Shown here piece by piece: positions 24,576-34,440 of a stretch of DNA of 64,000 nucleotides. The notes beneath the pieces are model-generated. The model was given only the letters and a program-made list of their open reading frames with translations, ran no database searches and was not told where the DNA came from. Position 1 is the first letter of the stretch. Each line of letters starts with the position of its first letter. Origin of the DNA: Dugong dugon (Eukaryota; Chordata; Mammalia; Sirenia; Dugongidae); assembly GCA_030035585.1 (NCBI GenBank), contig CM057462.1, positions 101,329,234-101,393,233 on the forward strand, given 5' to 3'. Made by a program: the position numbers and the translations under genes.

Positions 24576-24696
24576 TTCTTCTCTCCTTTGTACCATTCAA
24601 AAGCCGGAGGCGGCACACCTGCACCTTCACATCTTATCAATCCACTGCGTCCAGGGGTCACGGTGCCAGATTTAATTTCCTGAATCGTAGGAGCAA
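24576..24696 (-). CDS. NEGR1: NEGR1 internal exon, first half of third Ig domain
   Basis: This exon encodes the linker into Ig domain 3 and its first half. On the minus strand it starts with TT (completing a Phe codon), then APTIQEIKSGTVTPGRSG, LIRCEGAGVPPPAFEWYKG and EKK, ending with AA of a split Lys codon. The B-strand Cys (IRCEG) and core Trp (FEWYKG) of an Ig fold are visible. The length is 121 bp (2 + 39 codons + 2), which joins the 5156-5307 exon without a frame change. The donor GTAAGG begins at 24575. The acceptor CAG is at 24697-24699, preceded by a pyrimidine tract of more than 40 nt. The translation matches NEGR1 over its whole length as I remember the human protein. The first coding exons and the two N-terminal Ig domains should lie beyond position 64000. 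Confidence 0.95.
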
Positions 24697-24745
24697 CTGA
24701 AAAAGAAAGAAAGAAAAAACAAAAAAGAAAAGAAAAAAAGACCGT
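24697..24745 (-). promoter_or_regulatory. NEGR1: Long polypyrimidine tract and acceptor of NEGR1 exon
   Basis: Read on the minus strand, about 45 nt of almost pure C/T precede the CAG acceptor at 24699-24697. The tract is longer than the usual 15-20 nt and contains T-runs and CTTT units typical of PTB and U2AF65 binding. The base pattern is seen directly; regulation of this exon by these factors is inference. Confidence 0.7.
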
Positions 24746-25018
24746 AAGTAAAAGAAAAAAATTCTTTTGCAGAAATATCACACACATATATTTTTATTCC
24801 TTCTCTATTCAAAGCAGTCTTATGCCTGATAGGACAATGCATCACATTTTCAGCATTTTATGGTTCAGATACAAGACTAGTCATTTACAGCTTCATTTTT
24901 CAACTTGGACAATAGATGAATGTTCCCAGCAAGTACAGAGAAAAGGCAAAACATTTTTTGGTCTTGCTTGGAAAAATGGCATTGGTGAGGGGCTGCTTCA
25001 TCTGTACGCCACTCAAAC
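24745..25018. other. Unclassified intronic sequence
   Basis: Nothing recognised between the polypyrimidine tract and the MIR. Confidence 0.4.
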
Positions 25019-25019
25019 T

Positions 25020-25240
25020 ACACTCCGATAATCATTCTCATTTATTGAGTGGTTACTGGGAGCCAGGCTGGGATAGGTGCTTGATGTTCATGATTTCCTT
25101 ACAGTAATACTCCAAGCTAGATGGTATTATCCCAGTTTTACAAATGTGGAAACTGAATCTCAGAGAGGTTAAGTAATTTGTGTAAGGTCACACAGCTACT
25201 TAGCTGCAGAATTTGGATTGGAAGGCATATTGACCCAAAA
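25020..25240 (-). repeat. MIR SINE
   Basis: Antisense, well preserved: 'tattgagtggttactgggagccaggctggg', 'ttatcccagttttacaaatgtgg', 'agagaggttaagtaa' and 'aaggtcacacagctac'. Confidence 0.93.
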
Positions 25241-25379
25241 CCTGGGATTCCAATATTCTGTCTTTCACTGCCTATTCTCTGGGCTTTTTTAGTGCATTAG
25301 TGATGTCTTTTGTATGGTGTCTTCTTCATTCCCCCACGTTCAAAGCCCATTTTTGGTGTCCATACTTTTTTCTGTTGCC

Positions 25380-25572
25380 CTAGGTGAGAAATAGCTTTTC
25401 CTCCTCTGAGTAGTTTATCTGACCTTCTCATATCATATAGTTTCTATCTTGTATCTTAATTACTTATGGGTATGCCAGTCTTCCCTTTCAGCACCCTGAA
25501 TGCAGGGTAAATATCTGATTCATCTTTGCATATTCAGAGATCAAAGCACAGTGTCCGGCACAAAGTCGTGAT
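25380..25572 (+). repeat. L2 LINE 3' end
   Basis: 'catctttgcatattcagagatcaaagcacagtgtccggcacaaag' is the L2 end in sense orientation. Confidence 0.75.
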
Positions 25573-25594
25573 TACAAATCTTTTTTGTAGCATA

Positions 25595-26125
25595 GCCATT
25601 AATTTATTTATCAAATAGTTACAGAGCCATTGCTACATGCCAGGCATTTCCCAAGGCACAAAGCAGCCGCATTCCCTGGCATAATGAAGCTTGGATTGTG
25701 GGAGATGGGGAGACAGACTATAAGCAGTAAATTCAATAAATAAGTAAATTAAATGTTAGAAGGTGATAAGCATCATAATAAAAAACTTTCAGAGGTATAT
25801 GAGGAATTAGGGCAAGAAGTTTATTGTACTTTTATACAGAATAATCTGAATAGGCTTCATTGAGAAAGTTAAAATTTGAACAAAGACTGGATGTAGAGAA
25901 ATGAGTTAGCTGTGTGGAATCTGGAGAAAGAGGTCTTCTCTTCCACAATGAGGGAATAGGACCAAAGAGAAGCAAAAATGAGAAGATCAGGTAGGACCTT
26001 GGAGGCCATTTTAAGGATCTGGCTTTCACTGTGAGTGGAATTGTGAACATTACAGAGAAGAGAAACAATCTGACTTTTCTTCCAAAGCTCACGCCAGCTG
26101 CTGTGCTGGGAGAAGACCTAGGAGA
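25595..26125 (-). repeat. L2 LINE, left part of a nested stack
   Basis: 'ccattgctacatgccaggcatttccc' through 'aatagtgagggaa'-like text to 'ccagctgctgtgctgggagaagacc' is antisense L2. It continues at 28598 after an LTR insertion. Confidence 0.82.
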
Positions 26126-26127
26126 TA

Positions 26128-26270
26128 TGATGGTTACTTTATGTGTAAACTTGCCTAGGCTATGGTGCCCAGCTGAATGGTCAAACACTAGTTTAGATGT
26201 TTCTGTGAAGGTATTTTGTAGATGTGATTAACGTTTCCAATCAGTTGACTCTAAATAAAGGAATTACCTT
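26128..26270 (+). mobile_element. ERVL/MaLR-like LTR, left part
   Basis: Starts 'tgatggttactttatgtgtaaacttgcctaggctatggtgccc' and runs to 'ctaaataaaggaattacctt'. It is broken by a reverse-orientation provirus and resumes at 28114. The family name is uncertain. The exact start is approximate because no clear flanking duplication was found. Confidence 0.72.
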
Positions 26271-26791
26271 TGTCTTAGTTATCTAGTGCTGCTGTAACAG
26301 AAATACCTCAAGTGGATGGCTTTAACAAACAAATTTATTCTCTCACAATTTAGAAGGCTTGAAGTCCGAATTCAGGGAGCCAGCTTCAGGGGAAGGCTTT
26401 CTCTCTCTGTCAAATCTGGGGGAAGTCCTTGTCATCAATCTTCCCCTGGTCTAGAAGCTTCTCAGTGCAGGGACCCCAAGTCCAAAGGGCATGTTCTGCT
26501 CCTGGCTCTTTTTGCTTGGTGGTAAGAAGGTCCCTCTCCTCTCTGCTAGATTATCTCTTTTATATCTCAAAAGAGACTGACTTAAGATACAACCTAATCC
26601 TGTAGATTGATTCCTGCCTCATTAACATAACTGCCTCTAATCCTGCCTCATTAACATCATAGAGGTTATGATTTACAACACATAGAATAATCACATCAGA
26701 TCACAAAATTGTGGATAACTACACAGTACTGGGAATCATGGCCAATGTAAACTGACATGTATTTTGAGGGGACACAATTCAATCTATAACA
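26271..26791 (-). mobile_element. LTR of the MaLR-type provirus
   Basis: 521 bp, antisense. It shares its full length with the solo LTR at 57780-58305 and, in reverse, with 15895-16397. 'aaatttattctc' is the reversed polyadenylation region, and 'tcttttatatctc' the reversed TATA region. Confidence 0.9.
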
Positions 26792-27385
26792 TTACGCCCT
26801 TTGTTCTCCCAAATTTCAGGTCCTTGACACGTGTAAAACACATTCACCTCATCCTATCATCCCAAAAGCCTTACATCAACTCCAAGTCCAAATTCTATCC
26901 TGGAGTAAAATTTCTCTTCATCTGTGAGATCTAGAATACAAGTTATCTGCTTCCAAAGTACAATGGTGGAACAGGCACAAGCTAGACATTTCCATTACAA
27001 ATGGGAGAAACTGGAATGAAAGAAAGGATAACAGGCACCAAGCAAATCAGCAGAACAATTTACATTAGCTTTCAAGGCTTGAAAAGAATCCTCTGTTCTG
27101 AGATAATTTAGGTAATGGCCCTGCCCTCCAAACTCTGGGTGTTTGCCACACTCTCCAGATTCTGGGGGAGGCCCCTCAGCCCTGGGCTTCAGCTCTGCCT
27201 TCCAGGCCTCAGCTGCCTTGGATTTGGGCAGACCCATTCTTCTAGTCTCTCTCAGTGGTGACCCTACCCCCTTGGCCCCTGCAGGCCCTGTTCTTCTGCC
27301 CCTCATCTTTGGGTAGCAGATCTGGCCCCAACCCGCTGGCACTTGTGAAAGGCAGCCTCACACTCTGGAACCAAACTGGTGAATA

Positions 27386-27505
27386 TCTAACCCTTTGAAA
27401 ACTAGGAGGCCCTACCTCCACCCTTTGAAACCCAGTAGGCTGTGGTTCCACCCTTTGAGAACCCAGAGGTTGTGGCCCCATCTTTTGAGACCGAGGCAGG
27501 TCTGC
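27386..27505. repeat. 30-bp minisatellite, four units, in provirus interior
   Basis: The core ccctttga recurs at 27391, 27421, 27451 and 27481 (the last as tcttttga), exactly 30 bp apart. In one plus frame it gives a 10-residue repeat (HPLKPSRLWF / HPLRTQRLWP), but nothing suggests the peptide is used. Confidence 0.9.
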
Positions 27506-27640
27506 TTCTTGTGCTCCTTGTGTCTTCAGCTTCTGCTTCCTGGTTTCTTGGCCTCTCAGCCTCTTGGTCCCTCAGGCCTCTTGGGCCAGCCTGGCCTCTA
27601 TCCTGCTTGGGTAAGTGTTACAAAGCTCTTTAGCTCTACC

Positions 27641-27824
27641 GATAAGTGCCTGGAAGCACCCCACTCTGCCAGTAAACCTTGGCCATAAGGCACTCGGCTC
27701 TCTCACTCCATAGGTCAGCAAGCCTAGCCACCAATAAGTGCCTGGAGGCATCTCACTCTGACAGGAAGCCTCCTGCCCAAAAGGCAATCAGCTCACTTGC
27801 TCCCTGGGTTGGCTCCCGCACTGT
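27641..27824. repeat. Imperfect 92-bp tandem duplication in provirus interior
   Basis: 'ataagtgcctggaagcacc' at 27642 and 'ataagtgcctggaggcatc' at 27734 begin two diverged copies of about 92 bp. Confidence 0.75.
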
Positions 27825-28113
27825 CTCGCTTCGGTCTCCTGGTTTTGCTGCTGCTATTTCTCTGCTGCTACTTCTCACTTCTGCACCATCTCTGGTGTTA
27901 CAGCTCACCTCACTTCTTTCTGAGCTCTCACCATAATTGTCTTTGATCTTCATAATTCCACCAGCAGTCTCTTCAAGGCAATCTAGGCCTTTACTATTAG
28001 GCACTTTGAAATTCTTCCAGTCTGTACCCGTTACTCAATTCCAAAACCAATTCCACATTGTAGGTATCAACCAGTCTCCTGGTACCAAATTCTGTCTTAG
28101 TTATCTAATAACA

Positions 28114-28507
28114 ACCCTCACTAATACCTCTGGGCCCCATCCAATCAGTGGAAGCCTAAAAGAGCAAAAACACGTTTCCTGGAGAAAAGGGAATTCTGTC
28201 TCAAGTTGTAACATAGAAATCCTGCCTGACTTTCTAGCCTGCTGCCTACCCTATGGATTTCAGACTCAAGACTATGTTTCCAGCCTGCTGACCTGCCCTA
28301 CAGATTTCAAACTTGCCAGTCTCCACAATCACATGAGCCAATTCCTTAAAATCTCTTTCCCTCTCTGTGTCTGTGTGTGTGTGTACAATAATTATTATAT
28401 ATAAATATAAATACAAATATAAATATGTAAATATATATAAGTAAATATATGTATATATGTAACTATAACTATATATACAGCTATATATATAACTATAACC
28501 ATAAAAC

Positions 28508-28539
<32 letters not shown>

Positions 28540-28597
28540 CAGAGAGTTAGCTAGCTATCCTATTGGTCTGTTTCCCTGGAGAGCCCTGACTAATACA
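28114..28597 (+). mobile_element. ERVL/MaLR-like LTR, right part
   Basis: Continues the LTR cut at 26270: 'gccccatccaatcagtggaagcc', 'acatagaaatcctgcctgac', 'cacatgagccaattccttaaaa', then an expanded AT/GA tract, and the end 'ctggagagccctgactaataca'. No internal region follows. Confidence 0.8.
28366..28545. repeat. Compound GT / AT / GA simple repeat within the LTR
   Basis: tgtgtgtgtg, then about 130 bp of ataaata/tatata, then (ga)n at 28520-28538. It grew at the AATAAA/TATATA site normally short in this LTR. Confidence 0.85.
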
Positions 28598-28905
28598 GGG
28601 GGCCAGGACAAAATCTGAGGAACTAGTAGGAAGCTAGGAAGCTATTGCAGTAAACTAGACAAGAGGCATTGGCAGCTTAGACCATGGTGGTAACAGTGGA
28701 GGCGGTGGTGTGGTGGGAAGTGATTGGGTTTGAGGTCTACTATGAAGCTGGAGCCAACAGGATTTCTTGACAGTTTGAAGTGGGATGGAAAAAAAAAAAA
28801 AAAAAAAGGGAGATGTCAAGGTGGTTTAACTTGGCTTAAGTTACTGGAGGGTTAGTATTCTCATTGACTGAGATGGGAAGATTATAAGTGGAAAAGTTTT
28901 GGAGA
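28598..28905 (-). repeat. L2 LINE, right part of the nested stack
   Basis: 'ggaagctattgcagtaaactagacaagaggcattggcagcttag' is the L2 sequence that follows the part ending at 26125. An A-run of about 19 lies at 28789-28807. Confidence 0.82.
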
Positions 28906-29552
28906 AAAACATTAGGAGTTGAATGCATGTGTCTTTTCATGAATATTTTTTTTCTACCAAGTTTTGAATATAATACATATTTTAAATTATACTATGGGAA
29001 AGAGTACAATACAACAGGAACCTTGAAGATAAAAATACTAGTTCATTCAGACAAATGACCTGAGTAAATGTGCACCTTGGATATATTTTTGGCTTCTTTG
29101 GAAAGCAATAAAAAAGTACAGGCTTTAATGTTTTTTTCAATATGCAGTGAATATAATAAATGTAAACACTCTTACAACAGAACATTGCTTTTCCCTTTAA
29201 AAACACCCTAGAAAATATATCATCTTCTATTAAGGGTGATGCTTCACTTTGAAATTATAGCACCTCCATTTCTCTGTGGTGTTTTTAGTCTTCATAGTAA
29301 AGGTTCAATTTATAATTCTAGAGAAAATAATTACAAAAAAATATTTTTTTCAGAGTGCCTGTTAATAACTTGGTGAAAAAAGAATGAAAGTATGTCTACC
29401 AAATAAGTATGAATGAGAAAATATTATGAGATTATATATATACTGTTATATATATATATATTTCTGACATTGTATGTGTGTGTACATTAGAAATCATTTA
29501 ATAATTTTAACTTTTTTGTTAAGCAAAGATTCATGAATCCCCATAAAGGCAA
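28906..29552. other. Unclassified AT-rich intronic sequence
   Basis: No gene or repeat recognised. A short tatata run lies at 29446-29462. Confidence 0.45.
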
Positions 29553-29566
29553 TGAAATATATAAAA

Positions 29567-29768
29567 CAAACAAACTTGTTGCATTCGAGTCAATTTTGAT
29601 TCATAGCGACCCTGTAGGACAGAGTAGAACTGCTCCATAGGGTTTCCAAGGCTGTAATCTTTATGGAAGCTGACTGCCACATCTTCCTATCGTGGAATAG
29701 CTGGTGGTTGGAACCGCCAAACTTTCAGTTAGCAGTCTAACGCTTTAACCACTGCTAGTAGAGCTCCT
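29567..29768 (-). mobile_element. AfroSINE (intermediate form) with 14-bp TSD
   Basis: Antisense copy with the insert 'aaggctgtaatctttatggaagctgactgcc', distinct from the short and long forms. Flanked by tgaaatatataaaa (29553-29566) and tgaaatatacaaaa (29769-29782), one mismatch in 14. Confidence 0.93.
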
Positions 29769-29789
29769 TGAAATATACAAAAGGTATCT

Positions 29790-30582
29790 ATAAATAAAAA
29801 ACCATTTATTTGTCAAATATCATGACATCATTTTTCTTGTGAGAGGTACAGGTAACATTGCATTTTTGCTCTTGTTCCCACAAGCTTTCATCTTTCTTTC
29901 TCCCTGTCTCACTAACAAGTCGTAATCTTTTATGATATCCGACTATTACTGAAGATGAAATAACCATATGCAGCAAGATATCCATCACAAACTTCTATTG
30001 ATAACCTGCTTAGTTTAATTACTCTCTTGTTTGTCAAGCAGGCCATGACTCATTACAAACGAAACCATGAAATCCGGAACATTGCCTGAAAACCCAGGCG
30101 TAATGAACCGAAATAAAAATCTAATTCTCCATTAGAAGGTTTTTATGCAGTACACGGTACATAGGGTTCAGCAATAGGTGCCTTACCACACAAGTTAAAG
30201 GGACACGGTCCTGTTATTTAGGGGTTTATAGGCTGCTATGAAGGACACTGTGTGAGGAGGCAGTCCTTCAGACAAGCCAGGTGGTGATAGTTTTCTCCTT
30301 TCCTCTTCCTGCTGGCATCTTTAGGCCTCAGAACAACCCCTATCTCCCACCCTAGGCCTGAGGTTTGTTAGCAGGATTAAAAAGATACAATTCTGGGCCA
30401 CCCTCCACTCTCCCCCTTCCTCGGGAAGTTAGGAGGATATGATGCAGTAGAATGTTTGTTAGCAGGGTTAAAAAAATATATTTAATTACATAGGCTGGAG
30501 TATAAAATAGCTGGGAGAGGAAGTTTTCTTTGTCTCCTTAGCTATGATGCTAGCGGGGTACATGTAGCATTAAGCTTACAGC
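29790..30582. other. Unclassified sequence, possibly an old LTR
   Basis: 'tttgttagcagg(a/g)ttaaaaa' occurs at about 30364 and again at about 30457. A TATA-like 'gtataaaatagc' follows at 30501. This could be an LTR with an internal repeat, but I cannot name a family. The flanking motif 'ccttagctatgatgct' (30537) has a similar partner at 32993 on the far side of the RTE insertion. Confidence 0.35.
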
Positions 30583-30591
30583 CCACCTAAG

Positions 30592-30682
30592 CCACCCTGC
30601 TGGTATTTGAAATACTGGTGGCATAGCTTCCATCATCACAGCAACATGCAAGCCAACACAGTATGACAAACTGACAGACCAG
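30592..30682 (-). repeat. Inverted 5' segment of the RTE copy
   Basis: Its reverse complement matches the forward 5' region of the RTE at 43173-45465 (ctgtcagtttgtc...aaataccagcaggg). The junction carries accagcagggt once inverted (about 30593) and once forward (about 30676), a fold-back arrangement. Confidence 0.85.
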
Positions 30683-30761
30683 CAGGGTCACCCACGGTAG
30701 ACAGGTTTCAGCAGAGCAACCAGACTAAGACAGACTAGGAAGAAAGACTTATTGATCTATT

Positions 30762-30765
<4 letters not shown>

Positions 30766-30794
<29 letters not shown>
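30766..30794 (+). repeat. 29-A internal tract in RTE
   Basis: An uninterrupted run of 29 A inside the 5' region of the element, immediately before 'ttggcca'. The other RTE copy has no such run at this place. Confidence 0.95.
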
Positions 30795-30797
<3 letters not shown>

Positions 30798-32942
30798 GCC
30801 AGAGAAAACCTTATGAATAGCAGTGGAACATTATCTTATATAGTTCTGGAAGATGAGAATCTTAGGTTGGAAGACCCTCAAAATTCGACTGAGGAAGAGC
30901 TGCCTCCTCAAAGTAGAGTCGACCTTAATGATGTGGATGGAGTAAAGCCTTTGGAAACATCATTTGCTAATGTGGCACGACTCAAAATGAGAAGAAACAG
31001 CTGCAAACCTCCATTAATAATTAATAATCGGAAGGTGGACTGTATGAACCATGAACCCAGGAAAACCAGAAGTCATCAGAAATGAAATGGAACACTTCAA
31101 AGTAGATATCCTAGGTATTAGTGAGCTGAAGTGGACTGGTATTGGCCATTTTGAATTAGGCAGTCATACAGTGCACTATGCCGGGAATGACAAATTGAAG
31201 AGGAATGGAGTCACATTCATTGTCAAAAAGATTATTTCCAGATCTATCTTGAAGTACAGCCAGGTCAGTGATAGGGTAATATTCATATGCCTGCAAGGAA
31301 GACAAGTTAGTACAACTATTATTCAAATTTACTCACCAACCCTAATGCCAAAGATAAAGAAATTGAAGATTTTTTTTTACCAACTTCTGCAGTCTGAAAT
31401 TAATCAAACATACAATCAAGATGTATTAATAATTACTGGTGATTGGAATGCAAAGGGCGGAAACAAAGAATAAGGATCAGTAGTTGCAAAATATGGCCTT
31501 GGTGATAGAAATGACATTGGAGAACATGTGATAGAATTTTGCAACACCAATGACCTATCCACTGGAAATACCTTTTTTCAACAACATAAATCGTGACTAT
31601 ACACTTGGACCTTGCCAGGTGGAATACACATGAATCAAATAGACTACATCTGTGGAGAGAGAAGATGGAAAAGTTCAATATTATCAGTCAGAACAAGGCC
31701 AGGGGCTGACTGTGTATCAGACCATCAATTGCTTATATGCAAGTTCAAGTTGAAGTTGATGAAAATTAAAGCAAGTCCACTAGAGCTAAAGTACAAACCT
31801 GTGTATATCCCACCTGAATTTAGAGACCATCTCAAGAATAGATTTGATGCAGTGAACACTAATGAGCAAAGACCAGATCAGCTGTGGGATGAAATCAAGG
31901 ACATCATACGTGAAGAAAGCAAAAGGTCATTTAAAAGACAGGAAAGAAAGAGAGACCAAAATAGATGTCAGAAGAGACTCTGAAACTTACTCTTGAACAC
32001 AGTAGCTAAGTGAATGGCAGAAATGATGCAGTAAAAGGGCTGAACATAAAGTTTCAAAGGTTGACTCGAGAAGGCAAAGTAAAGTATTATAATGAAACGT
32101 GCAAAAATCTGGAGTTAGAAAACTAAAAGGGAAGAACATACTAGGCATTTCTCAAGGTGAAAGAAATGAAGAAAAATTTCAAGCTTCAAGTTACAACTCT
32201 GAAGGATTCTACTGGCAAAATATTGAATGATGCAGGAACCTTCAAAAGAAGATGGAGGGAATACACAGAGTCACTGTACCAAAAAGAACTGGTCGATGTT
32301 CAACCTTTTCAGGAGGTACCATATGATCACAAAACAGTGGTATTGAAGGAAGAAGTCAAAGCTGCACTGAAGTCATTGGTGAAAAACCAGTCTTCAGGAA
32401 TTGACAGAATACCAATTCAGATGTTTCAACAAATGGCTACAACAGTAGTGCTCAATCTTCTATGCCAAAAAATTTGGAAGACAGCTACCTGGCCAACAGA
32501 CTGGAAGAGATCAATAGTCTTGCCCATTCCCAAAGAAAGGTGATACAACAGGATTGGTGCCTTTGAATTATGGTGTTGGCAAAGAATATTGAATATATCA
32601 TGGACTGCCAGAAGAACAAACAGATCTGTCTTTTCAGAAGTACAACCCAGATGATCCTTAGAAGGGAGGATGGAGAGACTTTGTTATTAGGTACTTCGAA
32701 CATGTTATCAGGAGGGACCAGTCCCTGCAGAAGGACACCATGCTTGGTAAAGTAGAGAGTCAGTGAAAAAGAGAAAGACCCTCAATGAGATGGATTGACA
32801 CAGTGACTGCAACAGTGGTTTCAAACAGCAACAATTGTGAGGATGGCACAGAACCAGGCAGTGTTTAGTTTTGTTGTACGTAGGGTCGCTATGAGTTCAG
32901 AACCAACTCAACGGCACCTAACAACAACAATGACCACCTAAG

Positions 32943-33361
32943 TGTACGTACCGAGACAGGGATGATTAGTTGTAGGTAGGGTCCCATTGTGTCCCTTAGT
33001 CATGATGCCAGTGGTGGGCAGTCATGGAAGCATCTATATCCACAGGGATAGTTTTCAGAAGCTGATGGGGGCGGGGGGAGTGTGGGCAGTGTCCTGTGAT
33101 TTTCCCATTTAAGTCTCACATCCATGATACAAAGCAGGGTTTGCATGGAAAAGTCGTCATTTCTGCCTGAAAAGTTTTTGAGCCAGTGGGACTGCTCATC
33201 TGTTTTATACTGTCTGATGCTTATTATAAATAATAAAAGCTACTATCCATGTGCTAACGTGTGTTCAGACTCTGATCCGAAGGACGTGATGTCTATGGAG
33301 CAAGCCATATTCATGATTAGTTCCCTTTTTCTAAAATTTTTTAAGTTGCACTTTAAATGAA
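32943..33361. other. Unclassified intronic sequence
   Basis: Probably continues the unclassified element interrupted by the RTE. A G-rich run lies at 33066-33080. No gene recognised. Confidence 0.4.
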
Positions 33362-33533
33362 ATTTAAAAAAAAAAAAAAAACCTATTGCTGTCAAATGGA
33401 TTCCAACTCATAGCAACCCTACAGGACAGAGTAGAACTGCCTCATAGGGTTTCCAAGGAATGGCTAGTGGATTCAAACTGCCTACCTTTTGCTTAGCAGA
33501 CAAATACATAACTACTGCACCACCAAGGCCCCT
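33362..33533 (-). mobile_element. AfroSINE (short form)
   Basis: Antisense copy with an A-rich tail (16 A) and head 'gcaccaccaaggcccct'. It abuts the L1 fragment at 33538. Confidence 0.92.
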
Positions 33534-33537
33534 ATTG

Positions 33538-34440
33538 TACTTTAGATGAAGGTTTACAGAGCAAATTAGTTTCTCATTAAACAATTAATACACATATAGT
33601 TTTTGTGACATTGGTTATCAACTCCACGACATGTCAACACTCTTCCCTTCTCCAACTTGGGTTCCCCATGACCAGCTTTCCTGTCTCCTTCTGCCTTCTT
33701 GTCCTTGCCCCTGGGCTGGTGTGCCCATTTAGTCTCATTTTGTTTTATGGGCCTGTCTAATCTTTGATTGAAGGGTGAACTTCAGGAGTGACTTCAGTAC
33801 TGAGTTAAAAGGGTGTCCAGGGGCCATACTCTTGGTGTTTCTCCAGTTTCTGTCAAACCAGTAAGTCTGGTCTTTTTTTTTTGGTGAGTTAGAATTTTGT
33901 TCTACATTTTTCTCTGGCTCTGTCTGGGACCCTCTACTGTGATCCCTGTCAGAGCAGTTGGTGGTGGTAGCTGGGCACCATCTAGTTGTGCTGGACTCAG
34001 TCTGCTGGAGGCAGTGGTACTTGTGATCCATTAGTACTTTGGACTAATCTTTTCCTTGTGTTTTTGGTTTTCTTCATTCTCCCTTGCTCCAGATGGGGTG
34101 AGACCAGTGGAGTATCTTAGATGGCTGCTCACAAGCTTTAAAGACCCTAGACGCCACTCACTAAAGTAGGATGCAGAACATTTATTTTATAAACTATGTT
34201 ATGTCAATTGAGCTAGATGTTCCCTGAGACCATGGTCCCCAGTCCTCAGCCCAGTAACTTGGTCCCTCAGGGAGCTTGGATATGGCTATGGAGCTTCCAT
34301 GACCTTGCCTTGGTCAAGTTGTGCTGCCTTCCCCAGTATTATATACTGTCTTACCCTTCACCAAAGTTTAGTTCCCTTTATCTAATGGTCTCCTGGCTAT
34401 CTAGAAATTGGGGATGAATTGAGGGTACATGGTACATTTG
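33538..34440 (-). mobile_element. L1 LINE 3'-UTR fragment, lineage B
   Basis: Antisense. It matches the fragment at 48037-48785 over most of its length ('ctgtctaatctttg.ttgaa.ggtg.acttcaggagtg', 'agtaagtctggtcttttttttt'). It shares the upstream part (capped by 'caccactcactaaagtaggatgcagaac') with the lineage A fragment at 14431-15540. Not coding. Confidence 0.8.

Larger units (their letters stand above)
26271..28113 (-). mobile_element. MaLR-type provirus remnant, antisense, with 5-bp TSD
   Basis: One near-complete LTR at 26271-26791 (TATA-like box, polyadenylation signal, TG...CA in antisense) is followed by about 1.3 kb of internal sequence and a second LTR of only about 21 bp (28093-28113). 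The flanks acctt (26266-26270) and accct (28114-28118) form a 5-bp duplication with one change. There is no gag, pol or env reading frame of note, as usual for MaLR elements. The ORFs inside come from low-complexity internal sequence. Confidence 0.85.
30592..32933 (+). mobile_element. RTE (BovB-clade) LINE, near full length but defective
   Basis: This sense copy runs from the 5' region to the 3' end 'ctatgagttcagaaccaactcaacggcacctaacaacaacaa'. The AP-endonuclease domain is readable (DILGISELKWTG, then GDWNAK at about 31440) and the N-terminal part of reverse transcriptase follows (SSGIDRIPIQMFQQM). The catalytic RT core is missing: at about 32540 the sequence jumps to the C-terminal FELWCW...LNI region. 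Stops and frameshifts break it into several ORFs. A perfect 9-bp duplication, ccacctaag, flanks it at 30583-30591 and 32934-32942. The first 90 bp are inverted relative to other copies. Confidence 0.93.

Noticed and set aside
26995..28004. Cluster of ORFs up to 115 residues on both strands
   Set aside because: All lie in the GC-richer non-coding interior of a MaLR provirus with tandem repeats. No gag or pol similarity is seen.
27937..28404. 155-residue plus-strand ORF
   Set aside because: It crosses the border between the provirus and the outer LTR, so it cannot be an old gene.
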